This document shows positions 11,731 to 23,000 of a stretch of DNA of 64,000 nt, piece by piece. Numbering within the stretch: position 1 is the first letter of the stretch; every line of letters begins with the position of its first letter. Origin of the DNA: Diphasiastrum complanatum (lineage: Eukaryota > Streptophyta > Lycopodiopsida > Lycopodiales > Lycopodiaceae); the NCBI GenBank assembly GCA_029204225.1, contig CM055106.1, positions 10,832,539 to 10,896,538 on the forward strand, given 5' to 3'. The position numbers were made by a program, and so were the translations under genes. The notes under the pieces were generated by a model, which searched no databases, was not told the origin of the DNA, and saw only the letters and a program-made list of their open reading frames with translations.

Positions 11731-11844
11731 GAACCCGAGGCTCAAATAGTCATGTCAATTGTAGGAGCTTTTGATGGTTCATATGGAACTTTACCCTTGC
11801 CTAATTTGAAGTTGATGAACTAATCCTCGATAAAGACCATATCC

Positions 11845-12689
11845 CTATTGAAAATGATTTGGTGGTATTAGGGTCGTACAACTTGTAGGTGTTGTTGAAG
11901 GAAGCGTACCCAATATGGATGGATCAAGACTTTGGGAGTCCAATTTTTTCCTTGTCTCCTTCGAGATCTGTGCATAGGCGATACAATCGAACACTCGTAG
12001 GTTCTTCATTGAAGGCTTAGATCCTATCCAAACCTCATAAGGTGTCTTGCCTGAAAGGGCCTTAGTCAAGCATCAAATTTGGATGTAAGTTGCAGTGGAG
12101 ACAACTTCAGCCCATAAGCACTTTGGCAATGATCCATGAGCCAGCATGCACTTGGTCGACTTGACTAAAGTATGATTCTTCTTCTCGGCTAATCCATTAG
12201 ACTGAGGCAAATAGGGAGTTATGTTGTTCGATGCCTTGGCTGAATTCAGTTGAGATGTATTTTCCACCATTGTCGTATCTCAGTGCTTTTATCTTCTTGG
12301 CAGTTTCTTTCTCTGCACATTCCTTGAAGGCCCTTAAAGAGGTTGAATGCCTCTGATTTCTTCGTGATAAAATACATTGCTATCCTTCTGGGAAATTCAT
12401 AAATAAAAGTAATAAAACACTTTGCATCCTTCAATGAAGTATTATGTATTGGGCCATATCTGATTAAATTTACAATATCTAACAAATCTCTAGCTACATG
12501 CTGGTGACTTGATTTAAAGGGCTTCCTAGCTTGTTTTTCACTTACACAATTTTGACAGACAAGTAGTTCGACTTTACCATCTGGATAGTCGAGATCAAGC
12601 ACAATGGACTGTTTAGACATGTGTGATACAGAAGCATAATTTAAATGACCAAGTCTATAATGCCAAAGTATTATCACAGTACTGTACAT
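11845..12689 (-). pseudogene. copia GAG-pre-integrase and integrase, frame-broken
   Basis: Three overlapping minus ORFs carry LWHYRLGHLNYAS (zinc-binding HHCC start), CQNCVSEKQARKPF, LPQSNGLAEKKNHTL (region of the catalytic Glu), and TPYEVWIGSKPSMKNLRVF (C-terminal integrase block). Frameshifts separate them. The family inserts cDNA into the genome; this copy cannot. Confidence 0.8.
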
Positions 12690-12845
12690 GCCTGCAAATT
12701 TTTGTTCAGAACTGATCAGCCAAACTAGTATTCAGTGTAATGGAGCCACCAAATTCACCTATAAGTTGATTGAATTCGATTCAATCCTCACTTGTGCTAG
12801 CGAAGCTCTTGCGAATTTTTACCGTGACCAAAGCCTTCCAAAAGT
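12674..12845. repeat. 172 bp segment shared with 40951-41122
   Basis: From TCACAGTACTG to CCAAAGCCTTC, this segment matches 40951-41122 over the same length, including AACTGATCAGCCAAACTAGT. Here it interrupts a copia element between the protease and GAG-pre-integrase parts. At 41 kb it lies downstream of a gypsy integrase. Confidence 0.7.
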
Positions 12846-12893
12846 ACTAAGAACCTGATTAGAGGCAGAATAATAATGACTTGATTTATACAA

Positions 12894-13240
12894 CTATCCA
12901 TGTCTCAATTCAAGTGCTTGGATCTTGCTTGTCTTATAGATTAGTTTACATTGATCTGATTTGAATTCTACTTTATGTCCTAAATTTGTAATTTTGCTAA
13001 CAGAGAGTAGATTTGTAGAAAGATTTGGTACATGAAGACCATTAGAGAGCAGTTTGAATTGATCATTTGAAAAGTTCAATCTCACAATGCCTTCAACTTT
13101 GATAGCATGTGTGCTATTGTCACCCAAGTGAACATACTTCTTGGTACTGTAAGATGTATATGATTCGAAACAGCCTATATGGCTAGTCATATGCTGAGTG
13201 GCTAGTGCTGAGTGGATCCAGAATCGAGAAATCAGGAGCT
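12894..13240 (-). pseudogene. copia aspartic protease and linker, broken
   Basis: Contains LDSGSTQH (the D-S-G catalytic motif) followed, after a short duplication that breaks the frame near 13200, by an open 98-codon stretch ending in VPNLSTNLLSVSKI and VEFKSDQCKL. This is the standard protease-to-GAG-pre-integrase sequence. Confidence 0.7.
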
Positions 13241-13609
13241 ATCATCTGACGCTTTTGTCATTAATGCATTGTGATCTGCTTTTTGATTGGGTTGAGGTGT
13301 TTCTACAGCTGCATTTGCCATTTGATTCGATTGCCCTTTGTTGTTGTTCTTGGCTTGTAATATGCGGCAATCTTGGATCTCGTGGTTAGTTCATTTGCAG
13401 TAACTTCTTCTTAGTTGGTGGATTCGATTGCTCTAGACTTTGTGTCAGTTTCTTATTCAACTTCGGTTGTTTTGAGCCTTTCTTCTTCTGCTTACTTGAG
13501 TTCTTGTTTGTGTATAGGGCATGAGAGTTGACTGTCGAGAAACTAGAGGATCTGATTCTTCGAGTATCTTCCTGCAGCAACATCGTGATGACTTTTGATA
13601 GAGTCAATT

Positions 13610-14122
13610 CTAAGTGTGTCGTGATGATCTCACCCAGTTGTCGTATGAGCTTGGCAAGCTTGAAAGCAATTTCATTACTACATCTTGATCGTCTATGACT
13701 GATCCGACAGCGACCATTTGTTGAAGTAGGTTCTTGAATTGGTTGATGTGATTTTGTAGTGAATCACCATTCGTCATCTTGAGGGAGAAGAATCTCTTTT
13801 TGAGGTGTAGCTTAGAAGCTATGTTCTGCACATCGTACAGTGTGCTCAAGATGTCCTAGACTCCTTTTCAGGTCCAAGCTTCAGACACATGGCTGATTTG
13901 TGTGTCTGAAATGTTGAGGATGATCAGTGCGAAAGCTTTGCCATCCTTTAGCTTACATTGAGAGATTGTTGCATCTTTTGCTTCGGGCTTTGCCTCTGCA
14001 CTTGTGACAACATCGTAGAACTCCTTAGCCATTAGCATTGTTTTCATCTTTAATTTCCACAGATGGTTATTGGATCCATTGAGCTTGTCCACAATGGGAC
14101 TTGCATTGCTTTGGGAATCCAT
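13610..14122 (-). pseudogene. copia gag, frame-broken
   Basis: ORF 14122-13868 starts MDSQSNASPIVDKLNGSNNH and then reads WKLKMKTMLMAKEFYDVV. ORF 13849-13610 continues with MSTLYDVQNIASKLHLKKRF, NHINQFKNLLQQMVAVG and LLSSLPSSYDNWV, typical of gag (UBN2). The two are in different frames. A Lys-rich region (13607-13386) follows. The same protein family is seen at 55952-56188. Confidence 0.75.
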
Positions 14123-14287
14123 GTGGAAGTTAGACTAGGAGATAATAATAACTATCAGTGACTTCAAAATTAAATTCTAGTGCTAATTACGGAACAAGAA
14201 AACTATTATCCTATTGATTGATAGGATCGTGATTTTTGGAAAGCTTACCGTACTATAAAGATAGCTCCGATAACCGCTCTAATACCA

Positions 14288-15180
14288 TGCTGAGAAATGA
14301 TGTGAAGGATCGAAGTCCGATTTCCCTCGCTGTCATACACTACGCGTGATCACACATGCATGCACAAAACACAATAGAGTTGTGGAAGCGGAAAGAGCAG
14401 ACAATCAAATAAAGCAATAAGAGAGTCAGATGAAACATAAAGAGCGAAGCATGCACATGCATTATGTGTTCGAGTACTTTTTGAAGTTAACTCTTGCTTG
14501 TATCTCTGTTCGCCTTATGGCCTTTACACTTTCTACATGCGTTCCTTTGTACTCCGATGGGTTTCCCCATCTTTTATTAATAAAAACAGGAAGTTTCTTC
14601 TTTGCCTGTAAACCCTGTCAAGTTGCCAAGGAGAGTATAAGTCCTTGAAAGACCATTCCCATACTTTCAAAAACTTTGGGGCTCTACTAGTCAAGAGTAA
14701 AATCCTTTAATGGAAACTTGCGACTTATCAAGGCCAATGCATTGATTTGGGTTGAGTTAGAGCAAAAATTAGACCCTCTTGAACCCCTCCAGCCGCACAG
14801 TTCACATCTTGATTCTACTCCATAATAGTCATGTGAAAAAGCAACAACTATGCATTACGCAATGGAATGAGTCGGGCAGATGACATTCTGCTTGCTAAAG
14901 GGTCATAGCTGGAGGGGCCGAGACTATGATTCTTTAGTTTCGGCCCCTTTGGGCCTTGCCTATGACTCTTTATCGGGCAGAATGTCAATCCCCCTCATTA
15001 GACAATGCATAAGATGACAATATAAGGTAACTATAACGAGTATGTTTCTTAAAACAAAAGTGTAGATATTATACATAAGATGCTAATCAAGGTAATAACT
15101 AGTGCCTACCCTTTGTTAAAGAAAAACTTGGAAGAAAAATTGATGGGGCAGCTTCTCATCCTTATTTAATGAAAACAATG
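14288..15180 (-). other. presumed 5' LTR of the 10.6-14.3 kb copia element and flank; no gene
   Basis: The sequence begins TGCTGAGAAATG directly beside the PBS, as an LTR should. I could not match it to sequence at the other end of the element, nor find its outer edge. A palindrome-like pair (AGTCATAGGCAAGG / GGGTCATAGCTGG) lies near 14910-14970. No ORF worth calling. Confidence 0.35.
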
Positions 15181-16434
15181 CAGGGTTTAGTTGCTGCTCC
15201 AATTCCTTGATACCAGTCTGGTGCGATCTCCATCGTTATGCATTGCATGTTGCTCGATCGGAGCGACGGAGATGGCGTTGGCCCAGCCGAATCATCAACT
15301 ACAATTACTTTTCAGTTCAGCAACTTTCTGGTTATAATTAGTGCAGTGCCACCTTCATCAATCGTGGGCGCATTCACCACCAGAATGTCGATGGAAGACT
15401 TTGACTCTCACCTTGATTTCCTTAATTACAGGTTTTGAGCTGCGAGAAAAAGTCTTATATCCACTATTTTATCGATCAGCTTGAACGTGCAAAAGCATGA
15501 ATTAGTACAACACACCAGCTAGTTCAATTGGTGCAAATTGATGTTTGGCTTAGTCTCATAGGCTTTTTCCCTTGCGTGCTCCAATGCCAGCCTGCATTAG
15601 GAACCAAGTTTTTGCTTGCGAACATTGATCCACAGTGACAACATGAGTCCCATTCAAACCAGTTGGTGAGCCAGTTCGATCATCCTGGAGACGACTATAG
15701 AGCATGAATACCATTTGAGTGCAACAATACTGGATTATGCGTTGAGGATCATGAGGATTCGAAAGGAAAACTTTGAATTCAGCATGCCTACGGTGGAATT
15801 GCCAGTTTGTATGACAGCTGCACTCTTAGCAATTACATTCATGTGCTCCCAACAACAATCGATAGTCGCCCTGCAATCTGGTAAAGTCCGGCGTAACTGC
15901 CCAGTAATACACTATATGTATCTCCCACCTGATTTTTGGAATCAATAATCCATAACTTCATGTAGGTACTTTTCATTTTATTTTAATAAATGGTAAATCC
16001 AAAACCTGAAGTACACGGGGACATAAGCAGTGCAGTTTCAGTTATCTCCATCCGCGCCGGCACCTTTTTGATTGAAAACTGTGATGCCTTATGTGGAGTA
16101 GAAGAAGATAATACACGCAGTTGCTATTAAATCCCAATAACAATCTGGCTCCATCTATCCTTCTTCGGAATTTGAATTCTTACATCCCGGTTGAGCCAAA
16201 GCTTGCAATTCGGGATTTCCTGTGAGCAGAAATGCTCTTTAACTTTTGACACGGACTCTGCAGGATGGGATCTAATGTAGCTAAGCAGGCACTTCATGGC
16301 CACTCGAGAAAGGAAACGCACAAGACCCCGGACAAAATGGCAATTTAAGTGCACGACTTCTCGCGAAGCTGAACAGCTAAAATAAATAGTCGTAGGGCTC
16401 GGCAAATCTTTCATATTAAACATGTTGCAGAATA
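15181..16434. other. unannotated interval upstream of the receptor kinase
   Basis: Several short ORFs (15238-15438 plus, 15715-15948 plus, 16423-16127 minus) show no motif I recognise. The 98-codon minus ORF at 16423-16127 has ordinary composition and could be a terminal exon or a degraded gene, but there is no further support. The missing first exon of the receptor kinase may lie here; I could not pick it out. Confidence 0.3.
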
Positions 16435-16636
16435 TTTAGTTGCAAGCCACGCACAGGAAAGTGCCGTGGCGTCTACCCCCAAAAGGGCTGGTACCAAGAT
16501 ATTGGGAAGCTCCAACTTATATATCAGAAAGTTTTAAGGCAAGCAGTTACTTATGGGACATTAAAAATTCTCATGGCCTTCAGTGGGTGATCAAGCCCAC
16601 GGCACTTTCCTGTGCTGTGCGTGGCTTGCAACTAAA
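16435..16636. mobile_element. 202 bp MITE with about 35 bp terminal inverted repeats
   Basis: The left end TTTAGTTGCAAGCCACGCAC is the reverse complement of the right end, and the match continues inward to CCGTGG, with a 5-base insertion in the right arm. The middle (about 125 bp) is AT-rich and non-coding. If the outermost TA is the target duplication, it fits a Tc1/mariner (Stowaway-like) class; that assignment is inference. It lies about 370 bp upstream of the first visible receptor-kinase exon. Confidence 0.8.
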
Positions 16637-17005
16637 CAAAACACGCTAATTTAGAAACACATATTCTTGAAGTTTTAGACTAAGTTGATCACCGGTACCT
16701 CTATAATACTGTATGAAACTGAAAATGAATGAAGAAAGGATCAGATGGGATTAAAAGAACAAGGATGAAATGATCTAAAACTAAACTAGAAGTATATCAG
16801 AGTTAATCTGTGCTCTGTTTCAGTTCGTTGGAACATAATTGGGAAACTGGAATAATGAGTTAATCTTGCTTCATGACTACTTATTTCTAAAGCAAAAAAT
16901 TCACTGCGCTTTCATCTGTCGAAGTTGCAACTCTATAGTTCAAATGTTCTACGAATAACTTCCGTACCCATTGAAGCTAACCATGAGGGTTATTACACTT
17001 TGCAG

Positions 17006-20000
17006 GATTCATAAGCCTTAGCTGTGGAGGGCAATCAAATTTCACAGACGAGAATGGGATATTCTGGATACCAGATAGTCAGTACATTCAAACTGGAGTA
17101 TCAGCCTCACTTAACAATTCGCTTTTAGATAAGTCAATTCAGCACGTAAGGTATTTTCCAGGTCCTCGAAACAAAAGTTGTTATGTGCTACCAGTGGCTT
17201 CATCGACAACGTACATTGTGCGTGCTAGGTTCTACTATGGCAATTATGACGGGCTGAACAAGCTTCCTAATTTTTATATTCTATTTAACGCCAATTACTG
17301 GGGTACGGTGGAATTCAACGATGCCTTTGAAGGTTTCTTCTATGAACTGATTCTATTCTCGGGAAATTCAACGTCTGTTTCTGTATGTACCGCTCGAATT
17401 TCTCCAGCAGTCAATCCTTTCATATCATCTCTGGAACTGCGCCCCCTTACGACATCCATGTACAACATTGTACAAAGTCATAACCTCGCGCTACGAACTG
17501 AGTCGAGATATGATATAGGATCTAACGCAAGTACCGTCATCAGGTACTAGAATATTCAACTTTAACCGTTGTTTTAAAAATCCCGGTGAATGATCAATAG
17601 ACTACCAGCTTTATCAAATGCCCATGTTTTCTTTCTTTGTTTCGAAGCAATACTCTTTGCGGCAGATTTCTGATATTGGGGAGCGCTCCCGTCAAACTTC
17701 CAATGTTGGATCATTGCAGGTTTCCGTACGACCCATATGACCGCATTTGGGAGTCAGATTATGGGTTGAAAACTACCTACTTGACACTTAGCACCAGAAA
17801 TCCTGTTATAAATGGTCGTACTGGTGACATTCCTCCGTCATTTGTAATGCAAACTGCAAAAACCACCATTGATGCAACTACACTAATGTATTACCAGTTT
17901 CTTCTGCCACAAGTTAAGCAATCTTACTACATAGCGCTGTACTTTGCTGAGATTCAGTCTCTTGGAGCAAACGAAACCAGAATCTTCGATATCTATTACT
18001 ACAACAATTTACTTTCTTCCAACCTTTATTATTCATCTCTTGATGTTGCAAGCCTAGCCCTTGGAAGCTTTGCTACAGTGGAAATTTATGCGAACAACAG
18101 CATTCTCTTGGGAACGTTGAATTTTTCGTTCGTTCCAGGACAACATTCTACTCTGGGCCCGATTTTGAATGCAGCCGAAGTGCTGAGTGTGCTCGATAAT
18201 CTGACTTCGGGAACCTACTACGAAGATGGTATAATTTTGATTATGTTATATATCCGAGCAGGCCAATGCAAAGCCCTATTTTTCTGGCACCTTTTTATGC
18301 AGTGTGTCCTGTCGAATTGTGAAGATAAATCACCTCTAACAAGATCAAATTTGGCCTCTGAAATGTCGGGTTTTTGAATATAATTTGATAGTGTATCTGT
18401 ACAACTGACGGTAGATGGGTATCGATCTCCACTTTTAAATTTTTCAAGTTTTTCCATTCAAACAGAATTTCTGGTTATAAATATCCTTTTCACATCGATC
18501 TAGGGAGCAGTATCCAACTTTATGCTTTCAATCCAATGGCCTATGCATGATTTGCCTACATCTAACTGAAAACCTTCTCAGTGCAGTTTCAGCCCTTGTT
18601 TACATCCAAACACTGTTTAATCTCCTGGATTGGTCTGGGGACCCATGCTTGCCAATTGGCTACAATTGGGATTGGGTTGAGTGCGACACTGAATTGGTGC
18701 CCAGAGTTACAACATTGTGAGTATTATGTTCTGTACATACAAATCACGATGCTTGGAAAATGTCAATAACTTCAGTTTGGCTACATAGAGGATTGAATTA
18801 ATACAAGTAAAGCTCGCTACAGTAACAGGATTAGGTTGCGTCATGCAAGAGCAATCAAACCTTGAACACACTTAACAAGGACTCTTTGAATGCGTGAATA
18901 TAGCATGGACTGTATCTCAGAACTTAAATCTCGATTGGCACGCACAGGAAGCTATCAGGCATGGATCTGAATGGTTCCATACCACAAAGTATTGCTGAAT
19001 TGAAAGCTTTAACTACAATGTAAGCTCCTCATACATGTTTGTGCTTCAAAGAAATCGAGGGTGTAGCAATTGTGCATTTAGGAATGACATAATGATTTTA
19101 GAGTTGATTGAGATTTCTTTAAGTTTTGCAGATTGTTGGATGGAAACAATCTTACTGGTAGTATACCAGATTTGAGCAGGTTGATTAGCCTACAGACGTT
19201 GTAAGTTCATATAGCATACTACCAGCCTATTGATGTAAAACATGACGTTATCAACTAGCAAGTTTTCTAAATAATCTCTTCTATTATGATTTCTATGAGC
19301 TATAATTTCTGTCACTTTGTCCTCAAGTATAGGTTTGATCATTTCAATGCTGTGGTTGTGAATATGGGACATAACCAGGGATCTACAGAACAATTCTCTA
19401 ACTGGGACGATTCCGGGTTGGCTTGCGACTCTTCAAAATTTGACAGAACTGTGAGTTCAAATTCACACTTTCTTTTTCCTGTCATGCCTCATTACTTTAT
19501 TTTATGAAATAGAAGATACCTTGAAGCCTTTGAACTGCATATCTTGATAGCTATTTATTGTGTTTTAAGTAGAGTATTGTCATTTCAATGGTTCACCACT
19601 GAATAGCAGCTGCATTCCGTGCAGGTATTTACAGAACAACAATCTAAGTGGGACAGTGCCAACTAATCTAAGAACCAAGGCCGGGCTGGATATCGGGTAC
19701 AGTTTATATGTATTCATGGCAAATTGCAATAAACTTCATGTTTCATGTATGCTTAAGCATCTATGCTCCATGAAAATATATGTCATTAGAATATCTTATG
19801 TCATGGTCAAAACTCAAAACCACAAGATATACTTGTGTAATAGCAGTTTTCATCAACCAAGCCTGACAGATACAGATAGTATGGAAATCTAGATAGAACA
19901 TTTGACGGATCTTAAAGAGTGAAAAACCTCAAAGGGGAATATTCCTAGTCTCTTGGATGTCACCCACACCTTCATAGCTGCCACATGGAAATTTTCAATG

Positions 20001-23000
20001 GTTGTTCAATGTTTTTCAAATGGGGGGCGCTGTCCATCGCAGCGCGGTGCTTGGGTAGAGTGGTTGACTGCGACAAGCATGGCGCAGGTTCGAACCCCAG
20101 CCGCTGCATAGTGACATTGTAAGGAGCGTGCTCCGCTCTTGGCATTGCCCAGATGGTGTGGCCAGGGTGTATAACCCACTAGTGGTGTAACTCTGTATCC
20201 AAAAAAAAAAAAAAAAAAAAAAAATGGGGGGTGCTAACACCTAGAAATGCACTTTTCAAATTGAGGAATAACAATTTCCTTTTCTCTGTATGGATATAAA
20301 CCTTCTATTACCAACATAAGCACATTCACTATGACCATTTTGAATGGAGGAATAACAATTTCCTTTTCTTTGTATGGATAAACCTTCTATTACCAACAAA
20401 AGCACATTCACTATGACCATTTTGAATCTTATTTATAGCATGCACCCAAGTCTCCCCTAATACCGCATTACTACCTTTCCATATCAAAGGGACTTATAAG
20501 AGTAAGGCCTGCACGCTTAGGACATGACTCGGGACAAAGCGCAAGCTCATAAGGCTTTCTACTTTGGATCTAATTTGGTTCATAATAGTGGATGAATGTT
20601 GTGGTAGTTTGCAATGAGGTACATGGATGGTGGTCGATTTTGGCTATTTTGAGTCCAAGATCTAATGGTGGAAGCAGACAGAAGCATCCCACCGGGTTTT
20701 TGACCACACACACTAAGGGTAAATCTTTCACTATGGTGTCAAAGCCATTTCGAAGGGTGTGGCCTATTTGGGTCATAAATAAAAGGGCTATGACTTGAGG
20801 GGGAGTACTAAAAAGTGGCAATGTTATAGCCCTTTTACAACTCTCTAGGAATGCAAATGGATGTGTAGCTGAGCTATTAGAGCACCCGATTAGAATTAAG
20901 GAGGTCCTAGATTTTCTATTGAACACACAAAAGTGAACATTTCACATATTCTACCATTAGTAAATTTAACTTTTGGACTCACGTTGGTTGGCAGGTGCCG
21001 ATATGGGCACTGTCTCTTCTTCAAATGATGACAATCCTTTGTATTGGTCCAAACGTGTGAACCTCTTTGGTTGTCCAAAGCTATTATTCTCCAACATTTG
21101 TTATGGCTTCATGAGATAGCTTGAGAATTACAAAGAGATGTGGTTCTTCCTATGTCGTGAAACAACTTCAAAGTAGCTAGTCACTACTTTGGTAGTGGCC
21201 TACTAGAGACAGACATTTTAATGTTGTCATCTAAAGACCCCTTCCTTGTCTAGTTAACATACCCTGGTAGGCCACTTTGCTTGATGCTCTAGCTTGATGG
21301 TTTTGGATTGATGGGAAATGTTATTTTGTATTTGGGAGACTACTTCTTGGATGGAGTTACAACACCCTATATCAGGTGTACTATCACTATGAGAGTAGCA
21401 AGGCATTTTCAAATATTTAGGACTATGAATGATGAAGCATTTTCTTTTATCGACCTAAAGATCTGCTTTGGTGTAGTATATGATCAAAAAACCTAATTTA
21501 TATTAATGGTTCTTATAATATCTAGACCTCTTTGGGTGTTTGATCACTACTTCGACGCCATATGTAGGTCAAGGATCCCTCCATGTGTCTTATGTTATGG
21601 CAATACTATCCTCATAAAAGCAATGTGGCACTCGATTTGGGAATCCTAGTAATAATATGGAATATCTAGCTATAACAATTTTCTTATTTCCTCCATGATA
21701 TTGTCTTGGTAAGACCATAGACTTCCAATGAACTTTTGTTGTGTTGCACTCTAGATAGTCAGTCAACAATTCTCAATTGCTTATGAATATCACGAGTATA
21801 GAAGTCTTGTCAAGTTATTCAATCTCTCTACCGTATTACATTAGATTGCAAGCATGGTAATTTATAGCATTTGGGAGTCTGTATAAGTATGGATACTTAC
21901 ATATTTTTGAGCAATTGACATGATTTAGCTCACTTTGTGACTTTAGAGTTAAGTGTTGGATCCTATCATGGTATTGAAAATAGCCACTTTATTCACCAAT
22001 ATCTTTTTTCTTCCACTGCATGCCATAGAACTTATCATGATGTGTAATCTATTACAATGTTTAAGATTGCCAATTCTAGATACTAGAATAGGGGTGATAT
22101 GAGTGAAAAGCTATGTCCTTCTCTTATAATTATATATAGCACCCATGATTGTGGTGTTGCGGGTAGTACATCAAATGTAAGTAGATTAATTTTTGATGGA
22201 TAAATAGATGGGCTGGTTTTTGGGAGAACATATGTTCACTAGCTTGTGGATCTAGTTATGCTCTATAGATTGAGGAACAAAATAGTAATAGTAACTTACC
22301 ATATGGTGCCCTAGAAGCTTGTCCTAGATTTTTGGAGGGGGTGAGGAAGATGTGGCAATTAAATCCTTTGGGGTGTATGCTGTTTTGAAGATACACACAT
22401 GATATACCTACATCATCAAGGCATGTGTGAAAGTACTGTACTTTAGGACCATAAATGGATCTACAAAAGATCCACAAGAGTGATTGGATGCTTGCTTAAC
22501 AATCTATCAAAAAACTAGACACAAAAAAGTTGATCTAGATTGGTAATTTGACAAACAACAAGCATTGACAATCAAAAGCATTGATAAACATTGAAATCCG
22601 AGCCCACACGTGTGTACTACAGGCTTTAGTACGGACTTCAATCTGAGAAACAAGTAGAAACTGATTTGGTCTCATTTGGATCACAAAAACTCAATGTACA
22701 TAGTGAACTAGCTTGAGATTGCCAATGAGCTCCAAAAAATTTCTATCTTCTCACTATGGAGAGAGGGAATACATAGCAAATTCGACTTCCTTCTTGAAGT
22801 TAGGTGGATTTCCAGCATGTAATAAGGAAGTTAACTCACTCTCCTTGACCTAAAATGAAACCCTAGTCTATTTCCTAGAGTTATGCTTGGTAGGTAGCTA
22901 GTTGGTCAAATTTTCACCTTAAACTTAGGTGTAGGTCCTATAAAGTAGGGATGACCACCAAATAGACATGACCAACTCTCTTGACTTGACCTAACCTACA

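Larger units (their letters stand above)
10600..14287 (-). mobile_element. rearranged Ty1/copia retrotransposon
   Basis: Minus-strand order is PBS (14287-14275, TGGTATTAGAGCG), gag (14122-13610), protease (about 13240-12894), GAG-pre-integrase and integrase (12689-11845), RNase H (about 11210-10830), polypurine tract AAGGGGGAC (10823-10815) and LTR end at 10814 (TGTTGGAAATTAAG reading minus). Most of RT is missing and replaced by a foreign piece at about 11250-11750. A 172 bp foreign piece also lies at 12674-12845. Many frameshifts and stops; not functional. Confidence 0.75.

Noticed and set aside
15238-15438. Candidate first exon of the receptor kinase
   Set aside because: The reading frame has no signal peptide and no donor in the right phase.
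16127-16423. 98-codon minus ORF as a gene
   Set aside because: Composition is plausible but there is no motif, splice partner or homologue I can name; left as an unassigned ORF.
18218-18457. Minus ORF and a plus ORF read-through to 18377
   Set aside because: Both extend into the intron after the donor at 18229; the exon ends at 18228 by phase with the next exon.
20050-20120. Possible tRNA gene
   Set aside because: The B box is perfect, but the 5' half does not fold as a tRNA, and a poly(A) tail with target duplications shows a SINE.
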